From NCBI GenBank assembly GCA_937965925.1, contig CALCME010000074.1, positions 1 through 9,847 of the forward strand: a stretch of DNA of 9,847 nt, read 5' to 3'. The notes beneath the pieces were generated by a model, which was not told where the DNA came from, ran no database searches, and saw only the letters and a list, made by a program, of their open reading frames with translations. The position numbers and the translations under genes were made by a program. This DNA comes from Candidatus Absconditabacterales bacterium (GTDB lineage Bacteria; Patescibacteriota; Gracilibacteria; Absconditabacterales; Absconditicoccaceae). Positions 1 through 7,952 of the stretch are shown piece by piece. Within the stretch, counting starts at the first letter, position 1; every line of letters begins with the position of its first letter.

Positions 1-574
1 GTTCGATCTGGAGTTGTTTTTCTTCTTCTATAAATGGTGATAATTTCTTTTCGATCTGCTCTTGGGAGAACGAGCTCTTTATCATCACCGTATATGACGG
101 GTGTCATCAACTGTCTTCTCACTGCATAGACTCAATCGCTGTCTCTTGTGCCTGCTCTTGTTCGAGTGCTCATCATTCTACCTGGACGATATCATCTATT
201 CCATCATGATCTGTTAATCAAGAATATGTCTTCAAATAGACTGTTTTTTTTAATTCTTGGATAATGTCTTTCGATTCTTGAGAGTCAGAGACTCAAGATG
301 CTTCTATTTCTTCTTTCGTCTCTTCTAGTAGCTCCTCCATTTCTTCTTTCTTTTGTTCGAAACGTTCGAGAAGCTCTTCATTTTTGACTTTCACCTCAAC
401 AACATCTGCAATTTTATCGACAAAGGTTTCTACTGCATCTACTTTTTGTAATGTCTGTTCTTCCTGTTCTTCTGCTACACTTTGAGCGAATCATACTCAC
501 GTAATGAATGGCTGAAACAAAGAACAAAGAAAGACGAAAACAACTCAACGCAAGAGACACGAAAAACTATTCAT
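1..574 (-). CDS. Secreted Glu-rich coiled-coil protein, 3' part missing at left edge
   Basis: Reading with UGA=Gly gives 191 residues with no stop before the window edge, so the C-terminus is missing. The first ~31 residues form a signal peptide: a hydrophobic core VVFVFLCSLF, then a small-residue stretch ending GFAQS where cleavage is likely. Residues ~35-110 are strongly acidic and heptad-like (KKEEMEELLEETKEEIEA), which suggests a coiled coil. A Gly/Glu/Gln-rich linker with two adjacent UGA pairs follows. A more ordered segment begins near residue 160 (YTVMIKSSFSQEQIEKK), which loosely resembles the start of a subtilisin-propeptide (I9-like) fold; that resemblance is weak. The ATG at 574 is only 3 bases past the T-tract of the preceding terminator, so the 5' untranslated region must be very short. 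I do not recognise the family. Export is well supported; function is unknown. Confidence 0.75.
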
Positions 575-576
575 AC

Positions 577-608
577 AAAAAAAGGTAAATGAATAAACAT
601 CATTTACC
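577..608 (-). terminator. Rho-independent terminator after the M29 peptidase gene
   Basis: On the minus strand a perfect 9-bp stem (GGTAAATGA / TCATTTACC) with a 7-base loop is followed at once by seven T residues. It lies about 80 bases downstream of the aminopeptidase stop codon and 3 bases before the start codon of the next gene. It probably ends transcription coming from the peptidase gene. Confidence 0.8.
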
Positions 609-628
609 CTACTGATTCTAAGAGTCAA
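601..628 (-). promoter_or_regulatory. Putative promoter overlapping the terminator
   Basis: On the minus strand TTGACT (623-628) is followed after 16 bases by TAAATG (601-606). This is a fair match to a sigma-70-type -35/-10 pair. Initiation about 7 bases downstream would fall in the terminator loop. The downstream gene's own transcript would then lack the 5' arm of the hairpin and escape termination. The -10 match is imperfect and the call is an inference. Confidence 0.4.
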
Positions 629-687
629 CTGCAAAGAACAAAGTAAGAATTTTTGGTCTCTTAAATGAACATGAATAACAATGTATG

Positions 688-1893
688 TTATGCCAACGTG
701 AACATTCCATCTTGATAGATAATCATCTCTCTTCAGTCAGCAAGATACGCGACAACTGTTCTATCAGCAGTAGATACAATATCAGTATGTATAGAACTCG
801 TATTATATCACATATCAGATCGTTCTTGTGTGGTAACTGCTGGAACATCTCAAGGGAAACTTTCTTTATATGCAGATCCCAATGCAATATGAGTGTTTCA
901 GTATGGTCATCACACATTTTCATCATATAATGTTTCTCACATAAATTGAGTGATACGAGAAAGACGCTTATCAGTAAGACTAAATTCACCAATCTTATCT
1001 GCATTTTCTGTCTCTATCATCTCTTTTAAGAGATGTTCATTCAATGATGCTTTTGAAGAAACAATGACTCCTTCAGAAAAAGTCAGTTCAATATCTTTAA
1101 TGATACTCCCGTAAGCATATAATGGTTGATTACATTTTATCCATCATTCCGTTCCTCTTCGATCTGGTGAGATAAACACTTCAAAAGATGGAATGTTCCT
1201 TCCTGTTCCTCCAAGCCATTTTCTATTTGATCACAGGGTTACCTTCAAATCAATATCTTCTCCACGAATATGCAGAGACTCTATCGGCAATGAATTGAGT
1301 AAATCTTTTGTGTTCTCTACTTCTTGCAATACTTCAGTTCGCTTTTGGATTGGCTGAGCATCGTCCAAGAAACAAGCAAAAATGATTTGTTCTCGATACT
1401 CCTGAAGAGTAAGTCAAACTTCTTGTGCCATTGCTTGCGTTCAATACAGTCAAACCGTTCGAGTGAATTTATTTTGGTGTTCTTTCTCTTGAAGAGCATC
1501 TTTGAAAAAACGTCATGCTTTTGTGCGATTCATGATTTTATCTGGAGATATTCACTCGAGTTCATGTTTATCTACATCTGCGACTATTGATACGATATGG
1601 TCTATATCTTCAACCATTCACAACATATACGTATGTGGCATATATGCTATTTGTTCTTCTGTTCCAAACTCATACAAATCTTTTGCAATTCAGTCAGGTA
1701 GATAGCGTACTAGTGGATGTCATCACCTTTGTAAAACACTTTTGTGTAGATACGGAAGTAACGGCTTTGCTGATTCTGGCACTTGTAACATCACGACATC
1801 ACCAGCTTTAATTCATACTCAAGATCACAAGGCAAGTCATATAAGTACTTCTGAATAGTTCATTAGAATTTGTGCTGAGGGAATGTATGACAT
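688..1893 (-). CDS. M29-family metallo-aminopeptidase (AmpS/aminopeptidase T-like)
   Basis: A 401-residue cytosolic peptidase with no signal peptide, close to the usual ~400-410 length of M29 enzymes, which remove N-terminal residues from peptides using a two-metal centre. Family landmarks are visible: the N-terminal motif NYSEVLIGLALGSG, the run GRNIPSFEVFISPD at 231-244, GNTHIALGSAY at 332-342, and SSIHTDIVST at 366-375. The six expected metal/catalytic ligands are present with family spacing: Glu238, Glu303, His335, Tyr342, His369 and Asp371. UGA codons occupy glycine positions throughout. All five CGA codons (residues 145, 167, 185, 245, 358) lie where I recall M29 relatives having Trp, for example EYxEQI, PIQKx and SPDxRGTEGW. 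The ATG at 1893 fits the family N-terminus; an internal ATG at residue 11 would cut into the conserved helix. It is followed by a terminator. Probably scavenges peptides. Confidence 0.92.
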
Positions 1894-1965
1894 ACAAAAA
1901 AATAAGAAAAAAAAGATAGGATGAAAACTAGTTCATACACTATCAATTTTACACGTGAATACAAT

Positions 1966-3060
1966 TTAAGATCCAGGAGTTTTCTCTACTTTCTCCCCAG
2001 ACGGAGAGGAAAACAGAGATTTTTCTAGCTCGACTATGATCTCTTGTGTCGGATATAATCCAGGGATCAGTAACCATTCTCATGTATCTGCATTTAGAAC
2101 TACTATACTTGGAACTCTTGATAGATCAAACATACTCTTTGCTTGTGTCATGATTGATCTCAGGCGTAGTCAATACGATCATGAAGAAACACATTCATCA
2201 ATTCAAGGAACTCAAGTAGTTCATATCATTTCCATGATTTTTTCTGAGGAAGTAGTATCAATTGTTCGTAGATCACTATGAAATTTCTTCAATTTTTCAG
2301 GAGCCTTCTGTTTAAGACACTCATCTGCTTTCCAGATGAGATGTTCAGACTCACTGAGTCCTTTTACAAAAGGATATAATTGATGTGAATATGAGTATTT
2401 CTTCTCTTGAATAAGAGATATCACATCTTCAACGACTCATTGGGTAGAGAGTTCTTTACATATCGCTGAACCATAATGACAGAACTCAAATACACGGATA
2501 GAACCGGTCTGTTGTGTTATCAATGAACTTGCTAATAGATCAGCAGACAGTGTTCATATCTTCTTGTCTGTATTTAAGAGAGCAACAACAGAACTATCCT
2601 CACTTCATGATGGAGGAAGTGATTTATTTTCTCAATCCACTACCCCCTCTTCTTTTTTTCAATTATTTTCTAATGAAGGGATCACAACTCATCATTCTCA
2701 CTTATCCAGCATATCTTTAAGTGCTTCAATTTCTTTTGCTTCTTCTTTCTTTTCTTCTACTTTCTTTTCTTCTACTTTCTTCTCTTCTTCTTTCTTCTCT
2801 TCTACTTTCTGCTCTTCTTCTTTCTTCTCTTCTTCTTTATCTATTACTCATTCTCACAAATCAGAAACTCCTCACAAAGCAAATTGTGTTTTTTCCTGCA
2901 AAAATGTCTTTGCTGTTCAAAGCATAGATTCATAGGAGTTGTCTCAGAAAAGTGAATCTATATCGACTCACGTTCATCCACGAAGATAAAATATTTCATA
3001 GACTGCAGCAACAATTAACGCAAACAACACAATGGCAACAAAACGAAGTATATTTTTCAT
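1966..3060 (-). CDS. Membrane-anchored DsbA-like thioredoxin-fold protein with charged stalk
   Basis: 364 residues. An N-terminal membrane anchor (residues ~5-26, FVAIVLFALIVAAVYEIF) has no obvious cleavage site. A Gly-rich spacer leads to a Lys/Glu stalk at ~74-120 (units such as KKVEEKKVEE), then a flexible linker. A DsbA/thioredoxin_4-like domain spans ~165-350. Supporting motifs are the first strand and active-site turn IRVFEFCHYGSAICKEL (188-204), the late cis-Pro segment RVPSIVVLN with Pro317, and the C-terminal IPGLYP turn typical of DsbA relatives. DsbA proteins oxidise or isomerise disulfides outside the membrane. Here the first Cys of the usual CxxC is Ser198, the second is kept as Cys201, and an extra Cys lies at 194, giving CX6C instead of CX2C. 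Redox activity is therefore uncertain. One CGA codon (265) falls at an aromatic-type position. No frameshift is needed under the alternative code. Confidence 0.82.
2735..2840. repeat. Low-complexity imperfect repeat encoding the Lys/Glu stalk
   Basis: About 105 bases of nearly pure pyrimidine on the plus strand (variants of TTCTTTCTTCTCTTCTAC) are nearly pure purine on the coding strand. The repeat unit is 15-18 bases and encodes KKVEE/KKEEE units within the DsbA-like protein. Repeat number could change in frame by slippage, altering stalk length. Confidence 0.8.
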
Positions 3061-3089
3061 AGAGTGTAATCATCAAAAATGAATACAAC

Positions 3090-3146
3090 ATACATACACA
3101 TTTTACATACAATGTCAACTTGCTTTTTCATACGAGAGGGTGTCAA
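3090..3146 (-). promoter_or_regulatory. Putative promoter region with two TTGACA boxes upstream of the DsbA-like gene
   Basis: The 102-base gap after the penicillin-binding protein gene contains two perfect TTGACA hexamers on the minus strand, at 3141-3146 and 3113-3118. The nearer one has ATGTAT 17 bases downstream (3090-3095), a moderate -10. The farther one has no convincing -10. The DsbA-like gene may thus have its own promoter rather than depend on readthrough. Confidence 0.45.
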
Positions 3147-3162
3147 CAGAATTGAGGGAGAA

Positions 3163-5775
3163 CTATTTCTCTATTTGTTCATATGCCATGAGAAAATCAG
3201 CAACTGAAGAGAATAATTTTCATGCAGTGTCTAATCATCGTTGAGAGGTTCTTGGACGTCTTACCTGAATTGCAACCACATATTTTATATCTCTCGCTGA
3301 AACAATTCATACAAAAGATGTATTTGTTCGTCACTTTCAAGATCTATACGTCCCCTTATACGATATCTCAGATGTTCATGTCTTTCCTCATAGACTAACT
3401 CCAGGAACATAAATTTCGTCTTTAAGATTTCAATAATTCACAACATTAACTAAGGCCTCCTTCATCTGGTCTGATGTTGTTGATTTGAACACTTTTGTTT
3501 TTTCTGTATCTGCCATCGTAATAAAACGTTTCTTCAATGGGTTATACATTGCTTCAACAATAGTTGGTTTTATATACCATCATCAGTTCACAGTTGCAGC
3601 ATATGCGGCAGCCATCTGTAATGGAGTAGAGAGAATTCATTGACCATACGTATTATTAAAAAATCTAGCTTTGGATACGGTATTAAAATCTGGAAGAGTT
3701 CATCAATCTTCACCTGCAAGTTCAACACCTGTCTTCTCTCAAAATCAAAGTTTCCCTAAGTATGAATAAAACACATACTTTAAAATTTTCTGAGCCATTC
3801 TAACCATTCACACGTTGCATGAATAAGCCAAGGCATGAGAAAAGGTATGATCTCACGTACAAGCAAATGAAATATTAGAAATTGTATACTGCCCTACTTT
3901 CACTTTTCATGGGTCGTTATAATAGTCATACAACCCCAACGCATCACTATCAATACCAATAGCTAATGTCAAAGATTTAAAAATACTTCATGGTTCGTAC
4001 GGAAAGGCAATGTTCTTATCAATAAAAACTTGAGGTCACAAGAGGTTATTAAAGTAGTACTTTTTCTTCGTGATATCTTTTCTCTCAAGTGAGTTTGCTT
4101 GATGAAGATCCGTTCCAGAAAGAACATAAATAGGAATATCGATACGAGTTGGGTCTTCAACTAAATATCTTTGCTGAATCGTGAGTGGATTAAGTTTATA
4201 CTCATCTTCATATTCATTTGGATTAAAGGTAGGACTATTAACAAGAGAAACAACTTTTCACGTATGTGGATCCAATACGGTAATCGCAACAGAATCTGCT
4301 CAAAAATAATTTCTAAAATTCTTCCCAATCGTCTCAATTTCCTTTTGGACTATAGGATCCACCGTAAGATATACATCGTCTCAATCTTCTGGTTGCTCTA
4401 CTTCTACTGCATTCGACCCAATTTGACCAATCCAAGGAGTTGCTAATCAAACAATTTTACCATTCTTTCCTCTAAGCATATTATCTAAGTAGGACTCAAC
4501 TCAATAATTAGATACTCAAGAGCGATCAACATATCATATAATGTGTGACATGAATGAATCATATGGGTAATATCTTCTTTGAGATTTCTCTAGTCATATA
4601 CCATGCATTGCAGGTGCTGCAGGAATCACGACTCACTGTGTAGAAAGAATTTCTGGACGAATATCAGATAAAGAAATACTATACTCACCATCACTCTTTC
4701 TCATTTTTTTTACTTCCTTTGCTTTATCTGGAATCAAAGAATCAATTGAAATTCAATCAAATGATCTAGATTCAATTAATGAAAGCGTACGACTTAATAT
4801 ATATTTATTGGATTTTAGGTCTAACCGTTCATTATAATAGTTCTCTTTTAATGAGCGAATTCTGTCTACATAATTTACATTCAATCCGACAGCAAGTTTC
4901 ACATATCTATTCAGTTTCTTTTCTACAAGTGAATTTCTAATATACTCCAATGGATAATCATCTCAATAGAATTGAGAAAGCACTTCATAGAGTTCTCTGG
5001 ATGCAAATGATTTTCACGTTACTTTCTCAGGAAGAACATATGCTGTCGTTCATTGAATTTCAATAAATGGAAATTGTCTTTTCTCAAGCTCTTCAAGAAA
5101 TCACGGTTCTTCTGAAAATTCTCAGATGTAATTTCTTTCTCTATATCAAATTTGAATACGATCTTCCATCGAACTACGTATCTGATTTTCTATCCAAGCA
5201 GGAGTTGCCAACTCTAGGATAGAAGTAAGTTCTTCTCCATATGCGGTTTTTTGATCTAAGAGAAGTTGTGCTTCACCAGTTCAAAAAGTCACCATACTTC
5301 AGGAAGCAAAAAAAGTATACTGTTTTTTAGGGAGTATCTCGGTAGATGAGAAAGATTCCAGATTTTGTAAGCATTCTAATTGAGTTGGTTCGTCTAATTG
5401 ATTCACAACACACAAATGTTCATAAAAAATTGGAGTTAAATCATCTATTAATTGTTGTTTATCAACAATAAATTCAGGATCAACATAGACATCGTAAATA
5501 TCAATATTTTCAGTTAACTGAATATTTTCTCAAGATTTATCTGAAACAAATATATTTCATCTTTCTGCTTCAAGTGAAGACTTTGTATAATGCTGATCAA
5601 CCAATTTTTGTTTATAAGAAGCTCCTTGAACAAGTTGTAACGAAAACAATCTCATTCAAATCAGTCAAAAAAGAAACACAAAAAAACAAATAAGTCGAAA
5701 TTCTTGACTTCTCGTTGAAATATATCATTTCCCTTTCTTTAGATACTTTTTGAAATATGGAATAGGTCACTTCAT
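3163..5775 (-). CDS. Class B penicillin-binding protein, peptidoglycan DD-transpeptidase (FtsI/PBP2-like)
   Basis: 870 residues ending in TAG. A single membrane helix lies at ~27-46 after a short basic N-terminus. A pedestal/dimerisation region follows, with the motif RRYYPYD and IIGYVDRSG before the C-terminal transpeptidase domain. All three catalytic motifs of the penicillin-binding fold are present: SIFK (Ser597, Lys600), SCN (652-654, the SxN motif) and KTG (798-800). The last Gly is encoded by UGA, which is strong evidence for the code. The enzyme cross-links peptide stems of peptidoglycan on the outer face of the membrane. FtsI-type proteins are usually ~550-650 residues with the catalytic Ser near 300; here it is near 600, so the pre-catalytic region is much enlarged. 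Four CGA/CGG codons (27, 317, 816, 846) fit Trp, for example SQxGLDTAG. An alternative in-frame ATG lies three codons upstream, at 5784. Whether it serves division or elongation cannot be told. Confidence 0.93.
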
Positions 5776-5821
5776 GTGACACATTTTACTGAAGAGCAGA
5801 ATGAAATCTATCAAAAATCAA

Positions 5822-5850
5822 ACATTAAAATCCCTACAACAATACGCCAA
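5822..5850 (-). promoter_or_regulatory. Weak candidate promoter upstream of the penicillin-binding protein gene
   Basis: In the 102-base gap before the gene, the minus strand has TTGGCG (5845-5850), a 17-base spacer, and TAATGT (5822-5827). Each box matches consensus in four positions at best. No clear ribosome binding site is seen before the start codon. Confidence 0.25.
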
Positions 5851-5877
5851 CGAAACTCTAATAAAATTATGATAAAA

Positions 5878-6345
5878 TTACAATGAAGATCATCATGTAT
5901 CTACCGCATTCTCTGTTGCTAGATTCAAGACAAAGAAAATCATACTCACGATAAACCATGCTACTCAAATAATTGCTATTCAGATTGCTGCATTTTTTAG
6001 ATAGGTATATCAAGAATTATATTGATCTTCATTTCATGCGGCTGTTACCATTTGGAATCCTCATCGAAGCAAGACAAGCAAAGCTATAAGTCAGAGAATT
6101 CACAATACCCAATTGGCAATTAATTTGACAATATTCTCTAGTCCTCCTTTTTGAAACTTGTCAGTTCAAGCAATTCACATATTTGCATCTTCCACCAGTT
6201 TCGTACTCCCAAATCACGTTTCACTAGGAGTAACTGAGGCAAATGATGGAAGAGAAACCACAAATAGTCCAAAAAACAATCATCACAAAAAGAAGAGTAC
6301 CTTCTTTTTATATTTTTTTGTATATCGTTGTATCGTAGAAATCAT
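5878..6345 (-). CDS. Type IV secretion pilin-like small membrane protein, copy 4 of the array
   Basis: 155 residues, with the longest basic N-terminus of the set (KKYKKK) before a hydrophobic signal core and a likely cleavage after SLPSFAS (~37). A short polar segment leads to two membrane helices: the first starts at Asn78-Trp79 (NWVLGILGLIALLVLL) and the second is at ~115-140. The invariant hinge WGGFQMVTAAGNEDQY lies between them. This two-helix layout with a Gly-rich hinge matches the T4SS_pilin / VirB2-TrbC-like small proteins common in Candidate Phyla Radiation genomes; the name reflects similarity and pilus assembly is unproven. Trp79 and Trp130 are coded TGG here and give the reference for reading CGA/CGG in the paralogs. 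The start lies 26 bases after the stop of the preceding copy, so the two are probably co-transcribed. It ends TGGSSL. Confidence 0.85.
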
Positions 6346-6371
6346 TCGAAAACAGCATAAACCAAAATAAA

Positions 6372-6878
6372 TTACCCAATAGTAGATCATCATGTATCTT
6401 TTGCTTCAGTTGTCACCAAACTAATTAACCAAAAAATACCACTCACTAGGAACCGAGCTAATCAGATCATTGCCAATCAGACTGAAGCTTGCTTCAAAAT
6501 GGTAAATCATTTATTATATTTATCTTCATCTCACGCTGCAATCACCATCTGAAATCATCATCGCAGAACAACAAGTAAGGCGATTAATGAGAGAACTCAT
6601 AACACTCGATTAACTACTCACGTAATCACATTTACCAACGAATCTTCCTGTCCTCAGGTCGTAGGAGTAGCATCATTCAATCAAACTACTCACAATCAAT
6701 CCGCTCATCAAGGATGTATGGGGTCTGTAAACGGAGTGATAGAAGTATCTAAACCAAATGCAACTCATCACAGAGAAAAAAGCACAACAAGGGGAACTAT
6801 ACAAGAAAAAAACCACCTTACGAAAAGTAAGGTGTGTTTTTTAATGAAGCTATATTTCGATTCTAATAATAGACTCAT
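6372..6878 (-). CDS. Type IV secretion pilin-like small membrane protein, copy 3 of the array
   Basis: 168 residues from the ATG at 6878. That start gives a basic N-terminus (FIKK) and a hydrophobic signal core ending GGVAFG (~43), like copy 4. A later GTG (6785) would remove nearly all of the signal, so it is less likely. Two membrane helices flank the hinge WGGFQMVIAAGDEDKY. Two codons are diagnostic: CGA at residue 91 and CGG at residue 142 align with TGG in paralogs, so both are read as Trp; CGA also precedes the GG of the hinge. The helix-rich C-terminus ends TGGSTIG. A terminator-like hairpin lies inside the codons for residues ~15-22, which makes the 5' end of this gene odd. No clear ribosome binding site precedes 6878. 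The family assignment is solid; the start is uncertain. Confidence 0.78.
6806..6842. terminator. Bidirectional hairpin terminator between/within pilin-like genes
   Basis: A perfect 8-bp stem CACCTTAC / GTAAGGTG (6814-6821, 6827-6834) encloses a 5-base GAAAA loop on the plus strand. It is flanked by seven A (6806-6812) and six T (6837-6842), so it can act on either strand. For minus-strand transcription it lies about 100 bases past the stop of copy 2 but within the predicted 5' codons of copy 3. It may be a partial terminator or attenuator. Confidence 0.7.
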
Positions 6879-6930
6879 ACTAAATACTCATATATCAAAA
6901 GTGTAAACAACTATCATTTCGGTAGAGTGA

Positions 6931-7365
6931 CTACCCAACAGTAGTACCTGAAGTATTTTCTCATCATCTACCTACAAGGTTAATCACGAAGAAGATCATA
7001 CTCACAATAAACCGAGCTATTCCAATTAAGGCTAATCAAGCTGCGGCTTGCTTTAATATCGTAAATCATTTTCCATATTGATCTTCATTTCCGGCTGCAG
7101 TTACCATTTGGAATCCTCATCGCAAGAGCACTAGTAATGCAATAAGAGCAAGAATACCAAGCGTCCAGTTCACAAAACCTCTTACAACATTAGCAAAAGA
7201 ATCTCACTGTCCTGTCCCAGCTCAAATGAGCTCAAGGTTTTCAGTTTCACCCGTATCAGCCGTTGGATCAGTCAATTGATTCACTCATCTTAGGAATTGA
7301 GTCGATCAGATTGAGGCAAACGCAAAAAGTCATACTACAGATCAAATAACGATTTTTTTTAACAT
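6931..7365 (-). CDS. Type IV secretion pilin-like small membrane protein, copy 2 of the array
   Basis: 144 residues ending in TAG. A short signal segment starts MLKKIVIGSVVGLFAFASIG, nearly the same as in copy 1. A polar, acidic mature N-terminus of about 40 residues follows. The two membrane helices begin at Asn66-Trp67 (NWTLGILALIALLVLL) and near residue 103, joined by the hinge WGGFQMVTAAGNEDQYGKGF. Residue 118 is CGG where copies 1 and 4 have TGG. An Arg in the middle of this helix would be surprising; Trp fits. The tail RGGENTSGTTVG is polar and Gly-rich. It lies 65 bases after copy 1 and has the same leader motif upstream as copy 1. Like its relatives it probably forms a membrane or surface oligomer; no secretion ATPase or channel gene is seen in the window. 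Confidence 0.86.
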
Positions 7366-7381
7366 CTTTCTGATAATAATA

Positions 7382-7412
7382 AATTAAAATATTCTTTATA
7401 TAGTCCTTTTAG
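7382..7412 (-). promoter_or_regulatory. Conserved leader motif upstream of pilin-like copy 2
   Basis: On the minus strand this carries CTAAAAGGACTATATAAAG, then ATTTTAATT, and starts about 45 bases before the start codon. A near-identical block precedes copy 1. TATAAA could serve as a -10, with TTGATG 16 bases upstream as a poor -35. The AGGA is too far from the ATG to be its ribosome binding site. Confidence 0.5.
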
Positions 7413-7430
7413 GGATCATCAATATGTGAG

Positions 7431-7859
7431 TTAAATGGTTCATCAACCTGTCCCATCAGAGGTAACAGTGACTAGTGTTATTACATAGAATATAATACTA
7501 ACAATAAACCACGCAATTCAGATAATTCAAATTCACATCGCTGCCTGTTTCAATATCTTAAATCATTCTCAATATTGTTCTTCATTTCCTGCTGCTGTAA
7601 CCATCTTAAATCATCATCGCAAGAAGATAATTAAGGTAAGCAAAGCTAAGATTCATAACGTCCAGTTCACAAATCACTTTATTACATTAACTAATGAGTC
7701 TTGTTGTCTTGTTTCTGCTCACACAACTTGAACTCAAGTAACTTTTGAAGCTCAAGATGGATTTTGTAAGATATTATCTACTTGAAGTTGCCCGAATCAA
7801 AAAGATGACAGAGCAAACATAGATCAGACAAACGATCACATTACAATTTTCTTCAACAT
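7431..7859 (-). CDS. Type IV secretion pilin-like small membrane protein, copy 1 of the array
   Basis: 142 residues, first of the array in the transcription direction. A short signal (MLKKIVMGSFVGSMFALS) is likely cleaved near FGFG-QL (~23). A polar stretch of about 40 residues follows. The membrane helices are at ~66-81 (WTLGILALLTLIIFLW) and ~102-130, with the hinge GGFKMVTAAGNEEQY between them. Trp66 and Trp117 are TGG and anchor the paralog comparison; the Trp before the hinge (81) is CGA. UGA-coded glycines are dense, including pairs in the hinge and tail. A strong promoter (7924-7952) and the shared leader motif lie upstream, so this gene probably starts the array transcript. The family resemblance to CPR T4SS_pilin proteins is from fold and motif, not from a search. 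Confidence 0.87.
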
Positions 7860-7876
7860 GAATATGTACAGTAAAT

Positions 7877-7905
7877 AATTAAAATCTTTGTATAAGTCCT
7901 TTTAG
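7877..7905 (-). promoter_or_regulatory. Conserved leader motif upstream of pilin-like copy 1
   Basis: On the minus strand this reads CTAAAAGGACTTATACAAAG, then ATTTTAATT, about 45 bases before the start codon. It matches the block before copy 2 in all but a few bases, with a 2-base difference in length. It lies just downstream of the -10 box, so it would be at the very start of the transcript. It could be an operator or a structured or regulatory leader. Confidence 0.5.
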
Positions 7906-7923
7906 AACCTCTAACATACTCTA

Positions 7924-7952
7924 AGTTTAGTGATGAGTGATATTTTTGTCAA
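7924..7952 (-). promoter_or_regulatory. Sigma-70-type promoter for the pilin-like array
   Basis: The minus strand has a perfect TTGACA (7947-7952), a 17-base spacer and TAAACT (7924-7929). It sits in the 127-base gap after the murein hydrolase-like gene, at a suitable distance (about 65-70 bases) from the first pilin-like start codon. This is the best promoter match in the window. Confidence 0.65.

Larger units (their letters stand above)
5878..7859 (-). repeat. Tandem array of four paralogous pilin-like genes
   Basis: Four genes of 142-168 codons share one architecture and an exact 51-residue spacing between two conserved Trp positions. The best-conserved DNA covers the hinge and second helix. 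Signal peptides and the polar N-terminal part differ strongly, as does the base sequence outside the core, so the duplications are old and diverged rather than recent copies. Confidence 0.85.

Noticed and set aside
2735..2840. CRISPR-like repeat array
   Set aside because: The units are contiguous, imperfect and in a coding frame, with no unique spacers of constant length.
2564..2935. Plus-strand ORF rich in Ser and Phe (123 residues)
   Set aside because: It is the antisense of the Lys/Glu stalk repeat of the DsbA-like gene; the Ser/Phe pattern comes from the pyrimidine-rich strand and resembles no known protein.
3376..3384. UGA as tryptophan (mycoplasma-type code)
   Set aside because: This UGA is the third residue of the KTG motif of a penicillin-binding protein, where glycine is expected; UGA also fills the Gly-Gly hinges of the pilin-like proteins.
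688..5775. Interpretation as a decayed region full of broken genes
   Set aside because: Frames stay intact over hundreds of codons when UGA is sense, and catalytic motifs are complete. Only TGA 'stops' interrupt them, not frameshifts or TAA/TAG.
6158..6370. Plus-strand ORF of 70 residues over pilin-like copy 4
   Set aside because: It lies antisense to the signal and N-terminal region of a well-supported gene and has no recognisable domain or plausible start context.
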